The notes beneath the pieces were generated by a model, which worked only from the letters and a program-made list of their open reading frames with translations, was not told where the DNA came from and made no database searches. The position numbers and the translations under genes are program-made. This document shows positions 25,614 through 35,118 of a DNA stretch of 64,000 bases, piece by piece. Every line of letters starts with the position of its first letter. Within the stretch, counting starts at the first letter, position 1. This stretch comes from Pedobacter sp014947265. Its GTDB lineage: Bacteria; Bacteroidota; Bacteroidia; Sphingobacteriales; Sphingobacteriaceae. Location: NCBI RefSeq assembly GCF_014947265.1, contig NZ_JADCNK010000003.1:310001-374000 (forward strand), given 5' to 3'.

Positions 25614-26000
25614 ATGACTGAAGACACTTACGGAGAAAGACCGAAACTTTATAATCAGGCAACAATCGTAATTTTTTCAATTTTACTTTCAACTATCTTT
25701 GGCGGCATCATTTATTCCCAAAATCTTTCGGAAATAGATAATCGAAAGCAAATTGCACCTGTATTAGGGTTCTGTGTAATCTGGAATATTGTTCTTTTTA
25801 AATTAGCACATAGATATACTGACAATTTTGTTCTCACATTTCTTCTCCCGAACATGATAGGTGGTCTCGTACTCTCGATTTTTTTCTGGAAACATCATTT
25901 TGGAGATCTGAACTTTAATGCTAGAAATGTATGGATTCCGCTGACTATCTTGTTGCTCATATACGGGCTTTTTGCGGGACTTCGTTTTTTGGGTAATTGA
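25614..26000 (+). CDS. Small multi-pass membrane protein (hypothetical)
   Basis: 128 residues from ATG 25614; the frame extends to a TTG at 25557 but the ATG gives a normal cytoplasmic start (MTEDTYGERPKLYNQ). Four hydrophobic segments follow: IVIFSILLSTIFGGIIY, QIAPVLGFCVIWNIVLF, FVLTFLLPNMIGGLVLSIFFW and IPLTILLLIYGLFAGLRFL. The family is not recognised. The next gene begins 12 bp later and encodes a lipoprotein. The set of small, unrelated membrane and lipoprotein genes from here to 27971 resembles immunity-gene cassettes. Confidence 0.6.
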   Translation: MTEDTYGERPKLYNQATIVIFSILLSTIFGGIIYSQNLSEIDNRKQIAPVLGFCVIWNIVLFKLAHRYTDNFVLTFLLPNMIGGLVLSIFFWKHHFGDLNFNARNVWIPLTILLLIYGLFAGLRFLGN

Positions 26001-26011
26001 AATTTTTAAAG

Positions 26012-26590
26012 ATGAAATACTATCAGTATCTACTCATTTCAATGCTATTCTTACTTTTTCAGAGTTGTGCAGAAAAAGATAATTTACAGGAATATGATTT
26101 GGAGACGCTAAGAGCAACCATCAAACTACCTAATACATACAGTCCGGTGAATAAAGAAAGCCTAAATAGAATACTAAACCGTAAAGAAGATCAAGGGTTT
26201 AAAGATGAATTATTAGGTCTAATCCAGAGAAAGAAAAATGTTAAAATGCTGATTGATACCATAAATCCATATAAGTATATTCTCATCACAGAAAAGGTTT
26301 CGTATGTAAAGATAGATACTATTTTGATGTACATTCAAATTGATGATGAACGAAAAAAATCAAACTCACGAGCTGACGTAAATGATTCCACTTATTTTGT
26401 CGGTTCGAGGTTGGACAGCATTGGAAGTTTTAGGTTTATAGAATGCAAATATACAAGGAAGTCTGGAAACAGGCGGCGCATCGGTCATACCTTTATGATT
26501 TCAGATGATGCCCATACAAGTGGGATTAGTTTTTTTAGTTCAGAAGAGCAGGACGCCAGAAAATATGTTAAGACGATTTTTAAAAATTAG
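26012..26590 (+). CDS. Lipoprotein of unknown function
   Basis: 192 residues from ATG 26012 (the upstream TTG 25997 is unlikely). The signal YYQYLLISMLFLLFQSC has a lipobox FQSC. The mature part is mixed alpha/beta with segments SPVNKESLNRILNRKEDQGFKDEL and ISFFSSEEQDARKYVKTIF. The family is not recognised. It follows a small membrane protein gene by 11 bp and is probably cotranscribed with it. Confidence 0.6.
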   Translation: MKYYQYLLISMLFLLFQSCAEKDNLQEYDLETLRATIKLPNTYSPVNKESLNRILNRKEDQGFKDELLGLIQRKKNVKMLIDTINPYKYILITEKVSYVKIDTILMYIQIDDERKKSNSRADVNDSTYFVGSRLDSIGSFRFIECKYTRKSGNRRRIGHTFMISDDAHTSGISFFSSEEQDARKYVKTIFKN

Positions 26591-26682
26591 GCAATCTATA
26601 AACCGTATCATTCAGATCTATATTTAAGCCAACAGGAGGTAACGTTGGTAAAGGGATTGTTGATTATTATCATGGAAGATAG

Positions 26683-27171
26683 ATGAAGGCTATGGAAACT
26701 TACTTAAATATTATACATTTTTGTTTTTATAAGGCGCATTATAAAATGCATTTACTGGCTAATAAAATAAATCCGTTTCGCCTTATTCATAAGTTGCCGT
26801 TTCAGAAAAAAAGATATGAGAAATTGGGCATAGATATTAATAAGGAGATAGACCGGTCCTTTGGAGATAAAAAATTTGGGCTGAGTACAATGGCAGCTGG
26901 AGGAATACTCTGGGGAGTTTTGGGTATTTTCTTTTTCTCTCTTCTTATCCTATCTAACTTAATAAGTTATGCAGCCATGCCACATATTGTTATTTGTAGT
27001 GTACTGTCGGGTATTGTTTGCTATTTTTTTGTATTTAAAAACGACAAGTATCTTAAATATTTTGATGAATTTGAAAAGTGCTCAAAACTGGAAAAGTGGA
27101 AATACGGTTGGCTCACTTTAGGGTCTATTGTTGCCCTCTCTCTCCTTTTTTATATAGGCCTTATCACTTGA
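26683..27171 (+). CDS. Membrane protein of unknown function
   Basis: 162 residues. A basic, helical N-terminal third (HLLANKINPFRLIHKLPFQKKRYEKLGI) is followed by hydrophobic segments at AAGGILWGVLGIFFFSLLIL, HIVICSVLSGIVCYFFVF and WLTLGSIVALSLLFYIGLI. The family is not recognised. It lies 92 bp after the lipoprotein gene, in a run of small genes whose mixed types suggest an immunity-like cassette. Confidence 0.55.
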   Translation: MKAMETYLNIIHFCFYKAHYKMHLLANKINPFRLIHKLPFQKKRYEKLGIDINKEIDRSFGDKKFGLSTMAAGGILWGVLGIFFFSLLILSNLISYAAMPHIVICSVLSGIVCYFFVFKNDKYLKYFDEFEKCSKLEKWKYGWLTLGSIVALSLLFYIGLIT

Positions 27172-27422
27172 AATAATCCCTAAGCTGTTGTAAGTATAGC
27201 CAGAATGCTAGTTCGAGTTCTGTTATTCGGAAGAGAATGAACTTATCGAACAATTTTTAAGAAAAGTTAGTCTGGCAGAAAACAGATTGGTAAATTCACT
27301 TACGAAATAGATTTTGACCCGAAGTGGAAGCAAGTTAATACGTTGCTTAACATATAACCTATTTTGGTTTTATTGAAGATATCAATAATTGAGCTCGAGT
27401 ACCTGAAAAGAGGGATCATACT
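27172..27422. other. Decayed coding fragments
   Basis: Short stop-broken frames, such as one reading FCYSEENELIEQFLRKVSLAEN and another GKFTYEIDFDPKWKQVNTL, look like pieces of one or two lost small proteins. No intact gene. Confidence 0.35.
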
Positions 27423-27971
27423 ATGAAAAACGAAATCGACATTTTATCTGATAGAGAAGTAGAAATTTGGGATTATGCCGAGTCTCAAAATGGAACGATG
27501 GACTTTGTAACCGAAAAACTTTCCGCGGAAGGAATATTTGACCAATATCGGAATATCCATAAATCTTATCTTCAACTCTATTTTCGCATTGATGACGAAG
27601 CAGCAAAGCTTGAGATCTTAAAGCGCATGATATTTTTAAATTGGTACGCTCTGGTTGAGCCGAGTTGTTATACAGGAATTGAAGATCTCGACAATGCAAC
27701 CGTATCTGAATCGTATTCCATTTTAAATCAATATTTAATCGATGGAAAAATCGATACAGAATTTAAGTGGATGTTGTCTTTTTATTCCAGTTGGGACTAC
27801 ACGATACTTCCATTTTCAGAAAATAAACTTGAAGCCTTAACTGCATTTGTAAAAGGGGTAGATACTTCCATTTTAAGCTGTCCTAAAAATCAGTTGCCAA
27901 AGGGCGTAATGGATAACAGGGGACAGATGGGGATTTATTGGATAAGTATGTCAGTTGAAAAGAAAAATTAA
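27423..27971 (+). CDS. Hypothetical cytosolic protein, immunity-like
   Basis: 182 residues, acidic (KNEIDILSDREVEIWDYAES), without membrane segments. Motifs such as LKRMIFLNWYALVEPSCYTGIEDLD and YSSWDYTILPF recall small Bacteroidota proteins often found beside toxin genes, but I cannot name a family. It is the last gene before a terminator and a tRNA 3'-end stub, so it ends this block. An immunity role is only a guess from context. Confidence 0.55.
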   Translation: MKNEIDILSDREVEIWDYAESQNGTMDFVTEKLSAEGIFDQYRNIHKSYLQLYFRIDDEAAKLEILKRMIFLNWYALVEPSCYTGIEDLDNATVSESYSILNQYLIDGKIDTEFKWMLSFYSSWDYTILPFSENKLEALTAFVKGVDTSILSCPKNQLPKGVMDNRGQMGIYWISMSVEKKN

Positions 27972-27996
27972 CGAATAGGCAATCCCCTAAAAGTAA

Positions 27997-28028
27997 AAAC
28001 CCTGCGAATCGTGCGATTGCAGGGGTTT
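27997..28028 (+). terminator. Rho-independent terminator with CCCTGC/GCAGGG stem
   Basis: CCCTGC, bulged G, AATC, loop GTGC, GATT, GCAGGG, then a short GTTTAT run. Almost the same hairpin is at 48919-48948, and both are followed about 20 bp later by a tRNA 3'-end stub, so they probably descend from the 3' flank of tRNA genes. Confidence 0.7.
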
Positions 28029-28047
28029 ATATATTTGATAGTCTTTG

Positions 28048-28065
28048 ATGTGATCCCGGAGGGAT
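28048..28065 (-). other. tRNA 3'-end stub / candidate attachment site, left
   Basis: ATGTGATCCCGGAGGGAT, identical to 35067-35084. On the minus strand it reads as the T-arm to acceptor end of a tRNA, but no tRNA body adjoins it. The two copies flank about 7 kb with a SusC/SusD pair and an integrase remnant, as attL/attR would. Confidence 0.6.
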
Positions 28066-28072
28066 TTGCACC

Positions 28073-28912
28073 TAGTGCTAAAATCAGCGTTTAAATAGTA
28101 TTTGGGGCTGTTTTGTAATTCCACTCATTGAATTACTCACGTTTTTTAGAGCGAAAGATCCGATTTGATTAATGATTTGGAATTACACAAAATATATCTA
28201 AAAATACGGAAAAATAATTCTTTATTAACAATAGCTATGCTACTATTAAACTTACCAATGGGGACATTGGCGCAGGCATGTCAGCGTCTTATGCAACCTT
28301 GATAAAGAATCGAATCCATCACAGCATTGCTTAGTCAGCGAATTTTAGTATAAAACTTCATGCAAAAACTTAATCTCATCCCCCCGAGAGGTTTTCAATA
28401 ACAAATAATTGATTTATAATTATTATGTAAAAAACCGGCCAATAACAAGCAATTTAGACCACCGCAATTTGAACTATAGTGCTATATAATTGTCAATTTG
28501 CGATAACCTGACTTCTTAAACACTTCTATTTTTGTCTCCAACCATTTATATAAACCGAGTTCAGAAAGATTGAGTAGGAATTAATCAATGACTAATTGCC
28601 TTACTTCGAAACCGACTTTTTAAATTTTTTAAAGGCCTTTCATCCGCTGCATTAATCGGTTGGCAAACTGGCCGGGTATGTTTGTAGCCGTACCCGTTTT
28701 GAAAGGGTTAGGCAAAGGCGATCTGTGGTACAATAGAAGTGGTTAAATATAAAATCCAATGTTTTACACTTTTAACACAAATGCCTATGTAAATTATCCA
28801 TGAGACTAAAGCGGATAACTGCGAGAATCCAGCTTGATAAAATGACCACTTTAAAATTAATAGCAAGTTGTTGAAATAGCGACCTGCTACTATTCACCCT
28901 AAAACAAAAATT
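28073..28912. other. Long gene-free region upstream of SusC
   Basis: About 840 bp, AT-rich, without a supported gene or strong hairpin. It must hold the promoter for the SusC/SusD pair, but no clear TTTG / TAnnTTTG pair could be placed. Confidence 0.4.
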
Positions 28913-31900
28913 ATGAAATTTTATATATTTCCCAGGAATGCGGGGGCTAAATATCACCTATTTAGGCAGCCGATAACCATGGTATTTACCATACTAAACA
29001 TATTTTTTTTTAACGCCACCGCATTTGCGGATATCCTTTCACCTAAATTACGGGCAGCAAAAAAAATATCCCGGGTCTTTAGCGAAATCGTTATAGAAGC
29101 CCGGGAAAATGCGCGATTCGCTGATTGGAATAACGGCATCCACAACACGCAGCTAAAAGCTACCGGAACGGTGCTTAATGAAACGGGGCAGCCGCTTCCA
29201 GGCGCTACCGTTAATGTTAAAGGAACGCAAACCAGCACGGTAACAGACAAAAATGGGCGCTTTACCTTAGAGGCGCCTGATAATGCAATATTGATTGTAA
29301 AATTTTTAGGATATGTAGCTCAAGAGGTTGCTGTTACGGCCCAGCCTATGACAATACAATTGAAAGCTGCAGGAACTGATTTGGGCGACATTGTTGTAGT
29401 GGGTTACGGAACGCAAAAGAAAGTTGACCTGACTTCAGCAATATCAACTGTGAATACCAAGGATCTTGTTAAAGTTCCGGGTGGTTTTCAGGCTGCGTTG
29501 CAAGGCACTGTACCCGGTGTGCAGGTTACAAATGGTACCATTCGTATAAGAGGCGTGGGTTCTATCAACAGTACCGATCCGCTATACGTTGTTGATGGTA
29601 TGATCGGCGGGGCAGTTCCTGATGATAACAACATCGCCAGCATACAAATACTTAAAGACGCTGCATCAGCTGCCATTTACGGTTCAAGGGGGGCTAACGG
29701 TGTAATTTTAATTACCACTAAACGCGGGCAAGATGGTCCGGTTAAAATAGACTATTACGGCTTTGCAGGGTTAAAGGATCTCACCCATAAAATTGATGTG
29801 CTTAACGGGCAGCAGTTGGCAGAACTAATTAACGAGGAAATGTATAATCAGAACCCTGCCCGTACCGATTATCTTCCGGCTTTATCAAACCCGGCAGCAA
29901 TAGGCGAGGGGTATAATATGATGGATGCTGTTATGCGTAGAGGTGGCTATCAAAGGCATAACCTTTCTGTTAGCGGTGGGTCGCAAAATGCCAATTTCCG
30001 TTTAAACGGCATTTATGGCACAGACAGACCGGTTATTATTAGAGACGGTTCAAAAAACTACGGCTTACAATTTTTATCTGATTTTACAAAAGGCAAGTTA
30101 AAGGTTGGCGAAAGCATGAGTCTTAACCTTTCTACACGCAACTGGAGTGACAAGAATGTAATAGATGCGCAGCGCTGGTCATCAACTTTGCCCTTATACG
30201 ATCCTAACAGCGCTACAGGTTTTGCTGGCGCAGGTAACGGCACAGACGGTGCAAGCCCATTGGCCAACGCTTATCTTAACGAGAATAATAACGAGTCGCT
30301 ATCCCTTAACGGTAACGTATGGGCATCATACGAATTTATACCTGGATTAAGGTATAAAATCAACGTCGGTATTGATTTGAACAGAACTCGCACGCAAAAC
30401 TACAACTCTGCCTATTCTGTTGGTCAGTATCAAAATCATGATCCTGATGAGTTAAACATATCATCTACCCAAAATAATCGCTGGTTAATTGAGCACACGG
30501 TAAATTACGACAAATCATTAGGTAAGCATAATTTCAGCGCTGTAGCTGGTGTAACCTCAGAAGAATCAAAATATAAAGCACTGAATGCAGGCGCCAGGGC
30601 TTTGCCAAGCCCAGACGTTTTGATCCTTGGCTTAACTACATCTCCAAATTCTAAAGTAATAGGCTCGGGAATAGGTCAATCGGCAATGTACTCTATATTG
30701 GGCCGTATCAATTACAGTTACGACAGCAAGTACCTTTTAACGTTCAACTTCCGCCGCGATGGTTCAGCCAACTTTAGCGAAAAGTACAGGTATGGCAATT
30801 TCCCATCTGTATCAGCCGGATGGAGACTAAGCCAGGAAGACTTTATGAAAGATGTATCTTTTATAAGCGATTTAAAGCTAAGGGCCAGTTATGGTGCATT
30901 AGGTAATTCTGATATCGCGCAATACCAGTACCAGAGAACAGTAAGTTTTGATCACGTATGGTATTATTTAAATGGCGTAAAAGTAACGGGGGCATTACCG
31001 CTTACCCCATCAAACCCGAGTGTTAAATGGGAGAGCCAATACTCAACGGATTTTGGTTTTGACCTTGCTATGTTTGATAATAAACTCTCATTGACTGTTG
31101 ATTATTATAACAAGAAAACCGAAGATATGCTGGTAAATGTACCTATCTCCTATACAACAGGTTATATAGATAACTTTCCGGTTTTAAATTCGGGCAGCAT
31201 ACAAAACCGGGGTGTAGATGTATTATTAGGTTACAAAAACAGCTCAGGCAAATTTACCTACGGAGCATCGGCTAACTTCTCGGTGGTAAAAAACAAAGTA
31301 TTAAGCCTTGGTAACAATAACGAAATTTTGTGGGGCAATGTAAACCCTAGTGGTTCAAACGTTTCAAGAACAGCAGTTGGGCATTCTATAGGTGAATTTT
31401 GGGGTTATACAACCGATGGACTTTATAAAACAAGCCAGCAATTAGACGCCGATAAATCATTTGCTCCAAATGCACGTTTAGGAGACATACGCTTTAGGGA
31501 TATTAATGGCGATAAAGCCTTGAATGATCAGGATAAGGCATTTATTGGTAGCCCTATACCATCTTTTAGCTATGGTTTCAATTTTGATGTTAGCTATGCT
31601 GCTTCATTCGGTACGCTTGATATGTCTATGATGTGGCAAGGGGTTCAGGGCAACGAGATCTATAACAATAGTAAATATTGGGGTGAGGGTATGTATCACT
31701 ACTATAATAACTTTGCTTCAACCCTTAACAGGTTCCGCGAAGCGGATTTAACTTTCGTAAACCCGGTATCAGGAGTAACAACCTTTTATCCTAAAAACAC
31801 CGAAACCAATATTCCAAGAGCTGTGTTGGGTGATCCTAACCAAAATTTAAGAGCTTCTGACCGTTTTATAGAAAATGGATCTTACCTCCGTTTAAAAACC

Positions 31901-32140
31901 TTAAATATAGGTTATACCTTGCCTGCAAACACGCTGCAAAGATTAAAAATAGATCGCTTGCGGGTATTTATTGGTGGCAAAAACCTGCTGACATTTACTA
32001 AATACAAAGGTTTTGATCCCGAAGTTGGATCAGGCGATAACAGATATAACCTTAGCCGCGGTATTGACGCAATTACACCATGGGGCCTAACATTCTCTAA
32101 CACCAGGGAAATATTTATAGGAACACAGATCACATTTTAA
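28913..32140 (+). CDS. SusC/RagA-type TonB-linked outer-membrane transporter
   Basis: 1075 residues. The N-terminus is unusually long, with a hydrophobic segment at about 20-38 (ITMVFTILNIFFFNATAFA) as the signal. A carboxypeptidase-D-like regulatory domain follows (GTVLNETGQPLPGATVNVKG, about 85-150), then GDIVVVGYGTQKK (158-170) opening the plug, RIRGVGSIN, and a beta-barrel ending in a typical aromatic C-terminus (FIGTQITF). SusC proteins import glycans or other large nutrients, with SusD as a lid lipoprotein. The SusD partner starts 17 bp downstream. No FecI/FecR pair or hybrid two-component regulator is adjacent. Confidence 0.95.
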   Translation: MKFYIFPRNAGAKYHLFRQPITMVFTILNIFFFNATAFADILSPKLRAAKKISRVFSEIVIEARENARFADWNNGIHNTQLKATGTVLNETGQPLPGATVNVKGTQTSTVTDKNGRFTLEAPDNAILIVKFLGYVAQEVAVTAQPMTIQLKAAGTDLGDIVVVGYGTQKKVDLTSAISTVNTKDLVKVPGGFQAALQGTVPGVQVTNGTIRIRGVGSINSTDPLYVVDGMIGGAVPDDNNIASIQILKDAASAAIYGSRGANGVILITTKRGQDGPVKIDYYGFAGLKDLTHKIDVLNGQQLAELINEEMYNQNPARTDYLPALSNPAAIGEGYNMMDAVMRRGGYQRHNLSVSGGSQNANFRLNGIYGTDRPVIIRDGSKNYGLQFLSDFTKGKLKVGESMSLNLSTRNWSDKNVIDAQRWSSTLPLYDPNSATGFAGAGNGTDGASPLANAYLNENNNESLSLNGNVWASYEFIPGLRYKINVGIDLNRTRTQNYNSAYSVGQYQNHDPDELNISSTQNNRWLIEHTVNYDKSLGKHNFSAVAGVTSEESKYKALNAGARALPSPDVLILGLTTSPNSKVIGSGIGQSAMYSILGRINYSYDSKYLLTFNFRRDGSANFSEKYRYGNFPSVSAGWRLSQEDFMKDVSFISDLKLRASYGALGNSDIAQYQYQRTVSFDHVWYYLNGVKVTGALPLTPSNPSVKWESQYSTDFGFDLAMFDNKLSLTVDYYNKKTEDMLVNVPISYTTGYIDNFPVLNSGSIQNRGVDVLLGYKNSSGKFTYGASANFSVVKNKVLSLGNNNEILWGNVNPSGSNVSRTAVGHSIGEFWGYTTDGLYKTSQQLDADKSFAPNARLGDIRFRDINGDKALNDQDKAFIGSPIPSFSYGFNFDVSYAASFGTLDMSMMWQGVQGNEIYNNSKYWGEGMYHYYNNFASTLNRFREADLTFVNPVSGVTTFYPKNTETNIPRAVLGDPNQNLRASDRFIENGSYLRLKTLNIGYTLPANTLQRLKIDRLRVFIGGKNLLTFTKYKGFDPEVGSGDNRYNLSRGIDAITPWGLTFSNTREIFIGTQITF

Positions 32141-32157
32141 TAGCAACTGAAATAATT

Positions 32158-33765
32158 ATGAAAAATATATTTAAAATAGGGACACTATTCATTGCTACTT
32201 TGATAGCGGTGCACTCTTGCAAGCCTGATTTAAATCTGGTAAATCCGCAAGAATTATCAACCGAAACATATTACAAAACAGCAGACCAGTTAGAGGGTGC
32301 AATAATACCCGCTTATGAGGCATTAATAGGAAGAGTACAAGGCGGATATGCACGATCATTCTACTATGAATTACTTGCGCCGGGTGATGACTTTAATCAT
32401 ACATTTAAGTGGGAGCCGATGTACTATGATACTTATAACACGCCTTCCAGCGATGGCTTGCTATCAGGAACATGGAAAGACATGTGGAACGGTGTATTTG
32501 CATCAAACCTGGCTATTTCTAAAATAAGCGAGTTTACCGGACCAATAGACCCTGCCCGGAAAAGCAGGATGCTAGGCGAAGCTTATTTTTTACGTGGTGT
32601 TTTTTATCTGCACCTGGGCATGATGTTTGGCGAAACCATCCCGCTTATTGATAAACCGGTTACTTCTGATGCTGATTACTATTCCAGCAATTCACAAAAA
32701 GGCCAGATATATGCTTTGATAACAAGCGATTTAGCTAAAGCAGCAGATTTGCTGCCCCTTAGAAGTGCATTGTATGCTAACGCTGCTTTTAAAGGACGCG
32801 CTACAAAGGGCTCTGCTCAGGCTTATTTGGCCAAGGCATACCTATACAGGCCAATACTTGAATTAGGCCAGCCTGCTAATTTTGCCGGTGCTGAAGCTGA
32901 ATTGAAAAAAGTAATTGATAGCAAAGAATATCAATTGGTAAGTGCTTATAAAGACAATTTTTCTGAAGCGACAGAAAACAATGCTGAATCTGTTTTCGAG
33001 GTACAGATGTTTAACGGCCCCGGGTGGTTGGGCGACGATTTGTCATGCTCATGGCGCTGGCAAGAAATAGGCATGTTTGACGGTACTGGTGGAGCATGGT
33101 GGAACCTTGCGCCGAACAAAAAAACTTATGATGAGTTTGAGACAGGTGACCCGCGCAAGTTTATGACCCTTTGGTGCGATAACGGTGCTAAGTTTACGCA
33201 AATTGATGGTACAGTTACAGATTACGCTTACTGGATGAGCAAACTGGCCACCAACAAAGATCTGTACGGAACACGTAAATACTGCCCTGATGTGCAGGTT
33301 TCTGATTTTGATAATGGCATAAACGACAGGTTAATCAGATATGCTGATGTATTGTTGATGTATGCTGAATGTTTGAACGAAAAGAGCGATATAGCCGGCG
33401 CAAAACAGTATATAAACATGGTTAGATCACGTGCCAACAACGTGGTGCCATCAGAACAGCCGAGCTTATGGTACCAGCATTCTCCTGGCACCATACCTGA
33501 TGTTGATGGACTATTGGCGCAAAATATTACTAAAAACGGCGTGCCACTAAACAATATCAAAAGCATAATAGCGCACGAGCGTTTTGTTGAGTTAGCCGGT
33601 GAATATCTTCGTTACTTTGACCTTTTACGCTGGGGTATGGCTGATGCAAAATGGCTTGAGCCGCTTAAGACGATAGGTTGGACGCAGCGTGCAATGTACT
33701 ATCCTTTCCCACAAGCGGAGTTGGATAACAACAAAAATCTGCGTGGCAATGCCATGAATAATTAG
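32158..33765 (+). CDS. SusD/RagB-family nutrient-binding lipoprotein
   Basis: 535 residues with lipobox VHSC (Cys21). The sequence has the SusD pattern: N-terminal DLNLVNPQELSTETYYKTADQLEGAIIPAYEAL, TPR-like helices (MLGEAYFLRGVFYLHLGMMFG), KAYLYRPILELGQ, and the C-terminal block NDRLIRYADVLLMYAECLNE followed by IAHERFVELAGEYLRYFDLLRWG. It caps the upstream SusC barrel and binds the substrate. The ligand cannot be read from sequence; no glycoside hydrolase is in the island. Confidence 0.95.
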   Translation: MKNIFKIGTLFIATLIAVHSCKPDLNLVNPQELSTETYYKTADQLEGAIIPAYEALIGRVQGGYARSFYYELLAPGDDFNHTFKWEPMYYDTYNTPSSDGLLSGTWKDMWNGVFASNLAISKISEFTGPIDPARKSRMLGEAYFLRGVFYLHLGMMFGETIPLIDKPVTSDADYYSSNSQKGQIYALITSDLAKAADLLPLRSALYANAAFKGRATKGSAQAYLAKAYLYRPILELGQPANFAGAEAELKKVIDSKEYQLVSAYKDNFSEATENNAESVFEVQMFNGPGWLGDDLSCSWRWQEIGMFDGTGGAWWNLAPNKKTYDEFETGDPRKFMTLWCDNGAKFTQIDGTVTDYAYWMSKLATNKDLYGTRKYCPDVQVSDFDNGINDRLIRYADVLLMYAECLNEKSDIAGAKQYINMVRSRANNVVPSEQPSLWYQHSPGTIPDVDGLLAQNITKNGVPLNNIKSIIAHERFVELAGEYLRYFDLLRWGMADAKWLEPLKTIGWTQRAMYYPFPQAELDNNKNLRGNAMNN

Positions 33766-33775
33766 AAATTAATTT

Positions 33776-33812
33776 AAAGGGTTGTTTTCGTCATAGGGAA
33801 CAACCCTTTTTG
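33776..33812 (+). terminator. Terminator of the first SusC/SusD operon
   Basis: AAAGGGTTGTT (33776-33786) pairs with AACAACCCTTT (33799-33809) and runs into TTT, 11 bp after the SusD stop codon. Confidence 0.8.
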
Positions 33813-33859
33813 CTTGTGTGCATACCCCCAGTATATTTTTTAATCTATTTCTAAATTCT

Positions 33860-34132
33860 TTAGCAGCATCTACTGTTTTTTGTAAGCTGCTCTTTTATTT
33901 TGTTAAATTCAGAAAATGCTGTTTGTTTTGGGTTACTCCATTCATTTAATACGTTTTTAGCGCCTGCTTTAACATCGTTAATATTTGCATCCCTACTATT
34001 GGTTCCTGCTTTTATACCTCCCATAATTAAATCCATGGCTATATCGTTACTCATGGCCATCCAATCAGTTAGACTTAGAAATGTTTGAATTATATCTTTA
34101 TTGGACTTCTTGAACCATCTTTTAATGCGAGC
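33860..34132 (-). pseudogene. Gene fragment of unknown family
   Basis: An open frame of about 90 codons ending at 33860. It includes WFKKSNKDIIQTF, LSLTDWMAMSNDIAMDLIMGG and a lysine-rich end. A stop lies just upstream and no good start codon precedes the conserved-looking part, so this seems to be the 3' end of a truncated gene. The family is not recognised. Confidence 0.35.
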
Positions 34133-34192
34133 TTAACGCACATTCGTTCTTTTGTTCAAATCAGAATTTCAGTATTCAAATTATATTACCCT

Positions 34193-34316
34193 CTGTCCTT
34201 AAGCGTAGCGTCTTTACGGATACAAGAATAAAATTGAGCTTATAAACTCAATACGAAGGGAGTCAAAGACGCTGTTCTTAACTAATTCGTAGCGTACTTC
34301 GGAACTCCATAAACAG
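34193..34316. mobile_element. 133-bp dispersed element, copy 2 (diverged)
   Basis: Related to 24941-25073 over its whole length, with small deletions and a degraded right end (TAAACAG for TACGGACAG). It overlaps the 3' end of the integrase-like frame and supplies its stop codon. Confidence 0.55.
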
Positions 34317-34821
34317 GTTTAAAATATCTGCTCTCGGCAAAATCGCCTTTTGTAATCGACTGTATGCCATCAATAATAGACTTAACCGCTTGGTAACTAT
34401 CTTCTTTACCAAAGTTAGCTAATATTCCTAACATCTTAACCTCCGGATTGTTGGATCTGAGGAATAATTTGTAGTTGGCTTCTGCGATCCTTATCAGCAC
34501 AAAATCAAATTTAAGGTGTTCGGTTTCTAATGAGGTCGGCATTATAGGATTTGTATCTGCGTCTTCTACGCATAAAGCAGTATGGGCAGCAGTAACGCCC
34601 GCTTTCATTTTGTCGAGATAGGAATTTAAGGTTTTGGCATCTTCTTTTGTGCCGGTCATGTGGCCTGCTTTGGTGTTCCACAATTCCGGCTCACATTTTC
34701 TGCTGGCGGACATTTCCACAGGTTTTCCGTCAACGGTAATCCTCAGATAAACAGGAACAGCACTTTTAAGATAGTTTTTTGGTTTCTTCAGGTAGAAGAG
34801 CAGACTGAAATTAGTTTTCAT
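34282..34821 (-). pseudogene. Truncated tyrosine integrase N-terminus joined to foreign sequence
   Basis: The ATG at 34821 opens KTNFSLLFYLKKPKNYLKSAVPVYLRITVDGK, the Arm DNA-binding start of Bacteroidota tyrosine recombinases, followed by CEPELWNTKAG and KTLNSYLDKMKAGV. From about residue 95 the sequence changes to LKFDFVLIRIAEANYKLFL, NNPEVKMLGILANFGKEDS and GDFAESRYFKPVYG. That is not integrase-like and recalls the C-terminal part of Rpn-like/PD-(D/E)XK transposase-associated proteins. The core-binding and catalytic domains (R-H-R-Y) are absent. The frame therefore looks like a deletion fusion, inactive as a recombinase. It sits beside the right direct repeat, as an island integrase would. 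Confidence 0.6.
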
Positions 34822-35012
34822 AATCGACTGATTTAAAGTTAACAATTTAGCCTTGCAGTCTAATCGTATCAAGTCGTTCAATGATTGAACTTTTTGTAAG
34901 TCAATAACTTACGTCGTTTTTAGTGAGTATCCCACTCTGTAAAACTACTCACCGAATCACTCAATTTTTTATGCGATTTATTGCATATTTTGGGTTTTCC
35001 GGTAAAACAAAA

Positions 35013-35045
35013 AAAAGCTTGCAATTATTTGATTTGCAAGCTTTT
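35013..35045. terminator. Hairpin terminator AAAAGCTTGCAA / TTGCAAGCTTTT
   Basis: A 12-bp perfect stem with a 9-nt loop, flanked by an A-tract and a T-tract, so it can work in both directions. It is followed 22 bp later by the right tRNA 3'-end stub. Confidence 0.75.
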
Positions 35046-35066
35046 ACGTAGTTTTGATGCTGTCTT

Positions 35067-35084
35067 ATGTGATCCCGGAGGGAT
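35067..35084 (-). other. tRNA 3'-end stub / candidate attachment site, right
   Basis: ATGTGATCCCGGAGGGAT, the exact direct repeat of 28048-28065. It lies between the truncated integrase and the oxidoreductase gene. Confidence 0.6.
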
Positions 35085-35118
35085 CATGTATACCTCCTGA
35101 TCTGCTTAAACTGTAGTG

